Below, in pieces: positions 6,437 through 10,684 of a stretch of DNA of 10,684 bases (positions are counted from its first letter, which is position 1; each line of letters begins with the position of its first letter). The notes under the pieces were generated by a model, which ran no database searches, was not told the DNA's origin, and was given only the letters and a program-made list of their open reading frames with translations. The stretch lies in the NCBI GenBank assembly GCA_964393115.1, contig CAYMST010000168.1, positions 1 through 10,684 of the forward strand, written 5' to 3'. The position numbers were made by a program, and so were the translations under genes. This DNA is from CAYMST01 sp964393115. Lineage in GTDB: Bacteria > Bacteroidota > Bacteroidia > Cytophagales > Cyclobacteriaceae.

Positions 6437-7426
6437 ATGCAGGAAATTAACGAAAATATATTTGGTTATTTGTCTGGAAGCCAAGGTGATGAGGAAAGTA
6501 AAGCCTCAGAAGAATGGATTAATTCGTCACCGGAAAATCAGGTGGATTTCAATAAAATCAAAAAAATTTGGGAGCTGAGCGATACTCCTTCAATGACTTT
6601 TGATGCCTCTAAGGCCTTAGAAAAGGTTAGTGCGAGGTTAAACGAACTAGAAGTGCAAGAAGGTGTCGAGCGCAAACTTGGGTGGCAGGTGTATATAAAG
6701 TATGCCGCAGTATTCGTAATAGTATGTGCAGTAGTTTCCATCTTTTTTATAGATCGCAGTGTTGATACAACTGGTGGCCTGGTGGTATATGAATCTGGTG
6801 AAAGTGTTAAGAAATTAAAGTTGTCAGATGGTACTGAAGTTTATTTGAATAAGCGTTCATCCTTAAAAGTTTCAAAAGGATATGACTCTTACCGGTCGGT
6901 GAAATTAGAAGGTGAAGCTTATTTCGATGTAGCGAAAGATCAAGGAGACTTTGTTGTTGAGTTAAGTGAGGGCCTAAGGGTTCAAGTGCTGGGTACGGAG
7001 TTTAATGTTAAAAATGGCAAAGAAACTTCAGTGGTCGTGACAGAGGGCAAGGTCAACTTTTCGCATGCTTCGTCGGACACGGAAATTGATTTAATAGCTG
7101 GTCAAGAAGCGACCTTTAGCAGCTTAAATAAACGAATGATTACCTCAAAGTCTTCGATAAATAATGACCTCAGTTGGAAGACTAACGAATTGGCTTTTGA
7201 GTCTGCAAGGCTCGAGAAGGTAATAGAAGATATCGCTAGACATTACGATATAACAATTTCTGTTGACAATCAAGATATTATGGATTGTAAGCTTACGGCT
7301 TCCTTCTCTCACAACTCGTTTTATGAGGTGTTAGAAGTTCTCAAACTGGTATTAAAGTTAGAAATACAACAAACTGGTGATAATGAAATTAAATATCAGG
7401 TGATGGATGTTTGTAAGAAAACCTAA
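6437..7426 (+). CDS. FecR-type transmembrane anti-sigma factor with DUF4974 C-terminus
   Basis: A 329-residue inner-membrane protein, normal length for the family. The N-terminal 80 or so residues are cytoplasmic and should bind the sigma factor. One membrane helix follows at about 87-105 (YIKYAAVFVIVCAVVSIFFI begins at 86). The periplasmic FecR domain spans about 112-228, with landmarks LSDGTEVYLNKRSSLKV (129-145), VKLEGEAYFDVAKD (155-168), VQVLGTEFNVK (182-192) and VVTEGKV (200-206). The C-terminal DUF4974 domain, STN-like in fold by family knowledge, lies at about 250-322 (LAFESARLEKVIEDIARHY, then a beta-alpha-beta pattern). It would sense the receptor's periplasmic STN domain and, probably through regulated proteolysis, release the sigma factor encoded just upstream. 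The ATG at 6437 is 62 bases after the sigma stop. A terminator-like hairpin follows 14 bases after its stop. Confidence 0.94.
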   Translation: MQEINENIFGYLSGSQGDEESKASEEWINSSPENQVDFNKIKKIWELSDTPSMTFDASKALEKVSARLNELEVQEGVERKLGWQVYIKYAAVFVIVCAVVSIFFIDRSVDTTGGLVVYESGESVKKLKLSDGTEVYLNKRSSLKVSKGYDSYRSVKLEGEAYFDVAKDQGDFVVELSEGLRVQVLGTEFNVKNGKETSVVVTEGKVNFSHASSDTEIDLIAGQEATFSSLNKRMITSKSSINNDLSWKTNELAFESARLEKVIEDIARHYDITISVDNQDIMDCKLTASFSHNSFYEVLEVLKLVLKLEIQQTGDNEIKYQVMDVCKKT

Positions 7427-7440
7427 TGATTTAAATTTGA

Positions 7441-7468
7441 AGGGTGATCAATTTGATCGCCCTTTTTT
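7441..7468 (+). terminator. Factor-independent terminator or attenuator between fecR and the receptor gene
   Basis: AGGGTGATCA (7441-7450) pairs with TGATCGCCCT (7454-7463) in a 10-base stem with one G-U pair and a 3-base ATT loop. Six T (7463-7468) follow at the 3' side. This is a textbook intrinsic terminator shape. It lies 14 bases after the fecR stop and ends 12 bases before the GTG start of the receptor gene, leaving no space for a separate promoter downstream. Confidence 0.75.
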
Positions 7469-7480
7469 ATTTGTCATAAG

Positions 7481-10102
7481 GTGCGCGTTTTTTTAGCTAT
7501 TCTATTTATTTCTTGCTGTGCGACTAAGGCACTTCCCCAGAAGCTTTACCTACAAAAAGCTGGTTTGGATAAAGGAATATATGCCGCTAAGCAGGTTTTA
7601 TCCTTTCTTTCCCAAAAACATGACCTTCATTTTAACTATTCGGGAGATTTCATAAATGCGAATCAAGAAATACTGGTTGTGGGAAATGAAACTATTCGAG
7701 AATTACTATCTAAGTTGGCAAGTAATCAGTACTTAGCTATTCGGTTTCGAAAAAACTTCGTTGACCTATACCCATATAAATCGGTTAAGAGCAGAAGTAA
7801 CGGGAATATTCACGGAAAAGTAATGGATGGCGAAACCGGTGAGATACTCATTGGCGCAGCTATTGGAGTCAAAGGCAAAAATGTTGGGGCGTCTTCCCTA
7901 GACTATGGAGATTATTCCTTAGAATTAGATACGGGATGGCATACTATTCAAGTTTCTTATATTGGTTATGAACTACTTACGATTTCGATACATATCGAAA
8001 AAGGACAGGATAAGAAGTTAAATTTCGAATTATCAACAAAGGCCTTTGCTATGGAAGAGTTGGTGGTAAGAGAAAATATTATTGAGTCTGAAATAAGGTC
8101 CAGCGGTCCTGGATTACATAAACTGGAAGCAAAACAGACCGGAGAAATCCCATATTTTCTAGGTGAAGTTGATATCATGCAAGAAGCACAGCTATTACCT
8201 GGCATACGAAATATATCCGATGAGGCCATAGGAATTAATGTTCGGGGAGGCGCTGTGGATCAAAATTTAATTATGCTTGATGAGGCAACAGTATATAACT
8301 CTAGTCATTACTTCGGCTTATTTTCCGTTTTTAACCCTGATGCGGTCAATAAAGTTGCGATTTATAAGGGGTACATTCCACCTCAGTTTGGAGGACGAGT
8401 ATCTTCGGTTATTCGTGTACAGCAGAAAGAGGGTAACCGAAATAAACTTGGCGTTAAAGGTGGCATAGGGTTGGCCGCAGGTAGGATATTGGTTGAGGGG
8501 CCTATTAAAAACCTGAATAGTAGTTATCTGGCCTCTTTCCGGAGTTCGTTGCCCTTCTTATTCAGAAGAAGCAATGAGTTGGAACGATCTACTTTTCGGG
8601 ACGTCAACTTGAAGTGGAATAGTCAGCTTAGCAAAAAGACAAAATTTTATCTTTCCACCTATATTGGAAGTGATATCTCAAAAGGTGCTTTTGGTGTGAA
8701 TAAATCATGGGGCAACAATGTGTTTACGGCTCGTCTAAACAAAGTTTTTAATAAGAAGCTCTTTTCTAATTTTTCATTGACTTACAGTAATTATCGTTAC
8801 CTAACCACATCTTCTCGAGATGAAGAGATTATTCAAGGTACCTCAAGAATCGACAACTATCAGAATCGGTGGGATATGAGTTACTTTATCAATAATAATG
8901 TGAACTTAACTTTTGGTTGGGATGTCACCTATCATTTTTTTAACCCGGGTAGTCGCCGAATTATTGGTGAGCTTGGTGAGACCACGGGCATTGAATTCAT
9001 AGAATTAGATATTGAAAACGGTATCGAACCAGCGCTGTTTCTAGGGTTAGATGCCAAAATTGGTCATCGACTGAACGGACAAATTGGACTTAGATATTCT
9101 TCACTATACAACATTGGACCAGGTGATGTTTTAGTGTATGAAGATAACGAAATTTCACAGGCTGCCATATCAGACACGATAAGTTATGGTCAGGGAAAAC
9201 TTATCAAGAGGTTTGGGGGGTTGGAACCCAGGTTGTCTTTGAGTTATGCATTTGGGCCGCAATCAATTAAAGTATCATATTCGAAGGTTATTCAGTATGC
9301 GCATTTGATATCAAATACGATATCCCCAGCACCAACGGATATTTGGAAACTTTCCGGGCCATATATTAGACCGACAGTTGGGTATAACTCAGTCATAGGA
9401 TATTATAGGTTTTTTAAATCTATTGGTTTAAAAGCTTCTTTGGAAGTCTATTACAAGGACTTTCTTAACTTAATTGAATATAAAGACGGTGCTGATTTGC
9501 TACTTCGTGAACATGTAGAGACCGAAATCGTTAGGGGTAATGGTCGCGCTTATGGAGCAGAATTGCTGTTAGAAAAACGCTTGGGGAAATGGAACGGATG
9601 GCTATCGTATACCTTGTCACGGTCGGAGATCAGAACAGTAGCGGATAATCCCGTTGATGATATCAATAATGGTGATTTCTTTCCTACCAACTATGATCGC
9701 ACTCATTATGGGTCTATGACCACTATCTATCAGCATTCAAAACGTGCTTCTTTCTCACTCAATTTTGTTATTGGGTCAGGAAGACCTTTTACCTTTCCAG
9801 CAGGAAAGTTTAGGTTTGACGGTGTTGTTATTCCCACTTACAATGACCGAAATGAGGATAGGATGCCTGTCTACCACAGGTTAGATCTTTCTATGAAACT
9901 CCATGATAAACCTCAAAAGAAAAATGGTGAAGTAAAGAAATATAGAGGCTTTTGGGTGTTTTCTGTTTATAACCTTTACTCGCGCAAAAATGTGACCTCA
10001 TACCTTTTCGTTCAGCAACCAGAGAGTTCACAAAGTTCTGTTGAAACCGCCTCAGTATTGGGGTCATTTTTTCCAAGTGTTACTTATAATTTTAGTTTTT
10101 GA
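7481..10102 (+). CDS. STN-containing TonB-dependent transducer (FecA-like signalling receptor)
   Basis: An 873-residue outer-membrane receptor. The start is GTG at 7481: the frame is closed by TGA at 7454, the next Met is residue 115, and only this start leaves the signal peptide MRVFLAILFISCCATKA intact. Residues about 30-98 look like an STN (secretin/TonB short N-terminal) domain, the signalling part that contacts FecR. A carboxypeptidase-regulatory-like domain spans about 108-188, and MEELVVREN (191-199) is a candidate TonB box. The plug (about 210-318) has IPYFLGEVDIMQEAQLLPG (223-241), VRGGAVDQNLIMLDEATVYN (254-273) and GLFSVFNPDAV (279-289), then FGGRVSSVIRV (303-313), signatures of the receptor group that commonly sits beside DUF4249 genes. 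The barrel ends in a terminal Phe (NFSF). With the upstream sigma and FecR genes it completes a three-part cell-surface signalling chain. Ligand is unknown; siderophore, peptide or glycan are possible. Confidence 0.94.
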   Translation: MRVFLAILFISCCATKALPQKLYLQKAGLDKGIYAAKQVLSFLSQKHDLHFNYSGDFINANQEILVVGNETIRELLSKLASNQYLAIRFRKNFVDLYPYKSVKSRSNGNIHGKVMDGETGEILIGAAIGVKGKNVGASSLDYGDYSLELDTGWHTIQVSYIGYELLTISIHIEKGQDKKLNFELSTKAFAMEELVVRENIIESEIRSSGPGLHKLEAKQTGEIPYFLGEVDIMQEAQLLPGIRNISDEAIGINVRGGAVDQNLIMLDEATVYNSSHYFGLFSVFNPDAVNKVAIYKGYIPPQFGGRVSSVIRVQQKEGNRNKLGVKGGIGLAAGRILVEGPIKNLNSSYLASFRSSLPFLFRRSNELERSTFRDVNLKWNSQLSKKTKFYLSTYIGSDISKGAFGVNKSWGNNVFTARLNKVFNKKLFSNFSLTYSNYRYLTTSSRDEEIIQGTSRIDNYQNRWDMSYFINNNVNLTFGWDVTYHFFNPGSRRIIGELGETTGIEFIELDIENGIEPALFLGLDAKIGHRLNGQIGLRYSSLYNIGPGDVLVYEDNEISQAAISDTISYGQGKLIKRFGGLEPRLSLSYAFGPQSIKVSYSKVIQYAHLISNTISPAPTDIWKLSGPYIRPTVGYNSVIGYYRFFKSIGLKASLEVYYKDFLNLIEYKDGADLLLREHVETEIVRGNGRAYGAELLLEKRLGKWNGWLSYTLSRSEIRTVADNPVDDINNGDFFPTNYDRTHYGSMTTIYQHSKRASFSLNFVIGSGRPFTFPAGKFRFDGVVIPTYNDRNEDRMPVYHRLDLSMKLHDKPQKKNGEVKKYRGFWVFSVYNLYSRKNVTSYLFVQQPESSQSSVETASVLGSFFPSVTYNFSF

Positions 10103-10104
10103 GG

Positions 10105-10684
10105 ATGAAACTTTTTGGCATAATTAGTCTTGCGCTTATAATAGTTTCTTGCTCCACTTCGACTGATATACCGTTGGCCCAAAATTCTAATAGACTAGTA
10201 ATTGAAGGAGTGTTAACAGATATAGTTGGACATCAGGTGATTAATATCACTAGAACGGCAGCCTTTGATAGTGATGAGCAACCGTCACCTGTGTTAGGTG
10301 CGGCTGTTGCGGTTTTTGATATCGAAGGAAATTCTTCAGTGTTTACTCAATCACCAGATAGTTTAGGAAGTTATATATCTGACAGTTCATTTTTCGTGCA
10401 GCAAGGAACTCCCTATCGTTTATCTGTATTTATTTCAGATTCCCTCCAGTACCTATCAGATTGGGATTTTATTCCTGGTAAGTCTGTTTTGGATACGTTG
10501 TTTTATCGTCCTAGAGATCTTCGAAATGGACAATTTAACGGAGAATACGTTGTTTCAGCACTATTAGAGGACCTTCAAGAGCAAGATGATTATTATCGCT
10601 GGACAGTATATAAAAATGGAGAGCGTATACTCGGTGAGAATGCTTTTTACATCTACTTGAGTCTTGTCTTCACTTATAGACATC
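10105..10684 (+). CDS. DUF4249-type surface or periplasmic lipoprotein, N-terminal part (cut by window end)
   Basis: The first 193 codons of an open frame that continues past the window. It is not a complete protein here. The ATG at 10105 is 2 bases after the receptor stop, with GAGG just before it, so translation is probably coupled to the receptor. A lipoprotein signal peptide is visible: hydrophobic LFGIISLALII followed by lipobox IVSC with Cys16. The mature part shows the DUF4249 pattern: RLVIEGVLTD (residues 31-40), repeated beta-rich segments including VLGAAVAVFD, GTPYRLSVFISD, and DDYYRWTVYKNG (about 165-176), where DUF4249 proteins have a conserved D..YYRW motif. To my knowledge DUF4249 function is not established biochemically; by position it probably assists ligand capture by the receptor, as SusD-like lipoproteins do for SusC, but with no sequence similarity claimed. 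About one third or more of the protein is likely missing. Confidence 0.85.
   Translation, partial: MKLFGIISLALIIVSCSTSTDIPLAQNSNRLVIEGVLTDIVGHQVINITRTAAFDSDEQPSPVLGAAVAVFDIEGNSSVFTQSPDSLGSYISDSSFFVQQGTPYRLSVFISDSLQYLSDWDFIPGKSVLDTLFYRPRDLRNGQFNGEYVVSALLEDLQEQDDYYRWTVYKNGERILGENAFYIYLSLVFTYRH

Noticed and set aside
1..10684. CRISPR arrays, tRNA or rRNA genes, insertion sequences and phage-defence genes.
   Set aside because: None of these was seen: no regularly spaced repeats, no transposase or nuclease motifs, and no tRNA-like fold was noticed on reading both strands by eye.

Overview
The window looks like a stretch of a moderately AT-rich Bacteroidota genome, probably a free-living, Cytophagia-like member. 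Evidence: two large TonB-dependent outer-membrane receptors with carboxypeptidase-regulatory-like N-terminal domains, an ECF sigma/FecR/receptor signalling cassette with a DUF4974-type FecR C-terminus, a DUF4249-type lipoprotein, a SpoIIE-type phosphatase with the 'SIEYAKTIQLAILP' linker common in this phylum, few clear Shine-Dalgarno sites, and a Bacteroidota-type promoter (TAATTTTG) before the sigma gene. Genus-level placement is not possible from the sequence alone.

Layout. Bases 56-1456 (minus) encode a membrane-anchored SpoIIE/PP2C-type serine phosphatase. A 380-base divergent intergenic region (1457-1836) holds inverted repeats and a cluster of GTTGA/TCAAC motifs. A small putative exported protein of unknown function follows at 1837-2301 (plus); its last 21 bases overlap the 3' end of a convergent TonB-dependent receptor (2281-4644, minus). 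That receptor resembles the haemoglobin/heme receptor branch and lies directly downstream of, and overlaps by 17 bases, a ROK-family sugar kinase (4628-5584, minus). A perfect 12-base palindrome with an AAACGTTT core, like a LacI-family operator, sits 61 bases upstream of the kinase start.

From 5820 onward everything reads on the plus strand: ECF sigma factor, FecR-type anti-sigma, a factor-independent terminator-like hairpin, an STN-containing TonB-dependent transducer (GTG start), and a DUF4249-type lipoprotein that runs off the end of the window.

How the genes probably work together. The right half is a self-contained cell-surface signalling and uptake module. The receptor, with its lipoprotein partner, would bind an unknown ligand; its periplasmic STN domain would signal to FecR; FecR would release the sigma factor, which would activate transcription of the module. 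The terminator hairpin between fecR and the receptor gene, with no room for a promoter after it, suggests that receptor expression is limited by termination/readthrough or by a promoter upstream of the hairpin. The left half pairs a cytoplasmic sugar kinase with an outer-membrane receptor in one probable transcription unit. Every gene family here is known. The novelty lies in gene arrangement, regulatory signals and unknown ligands rather than in a clearly new system.
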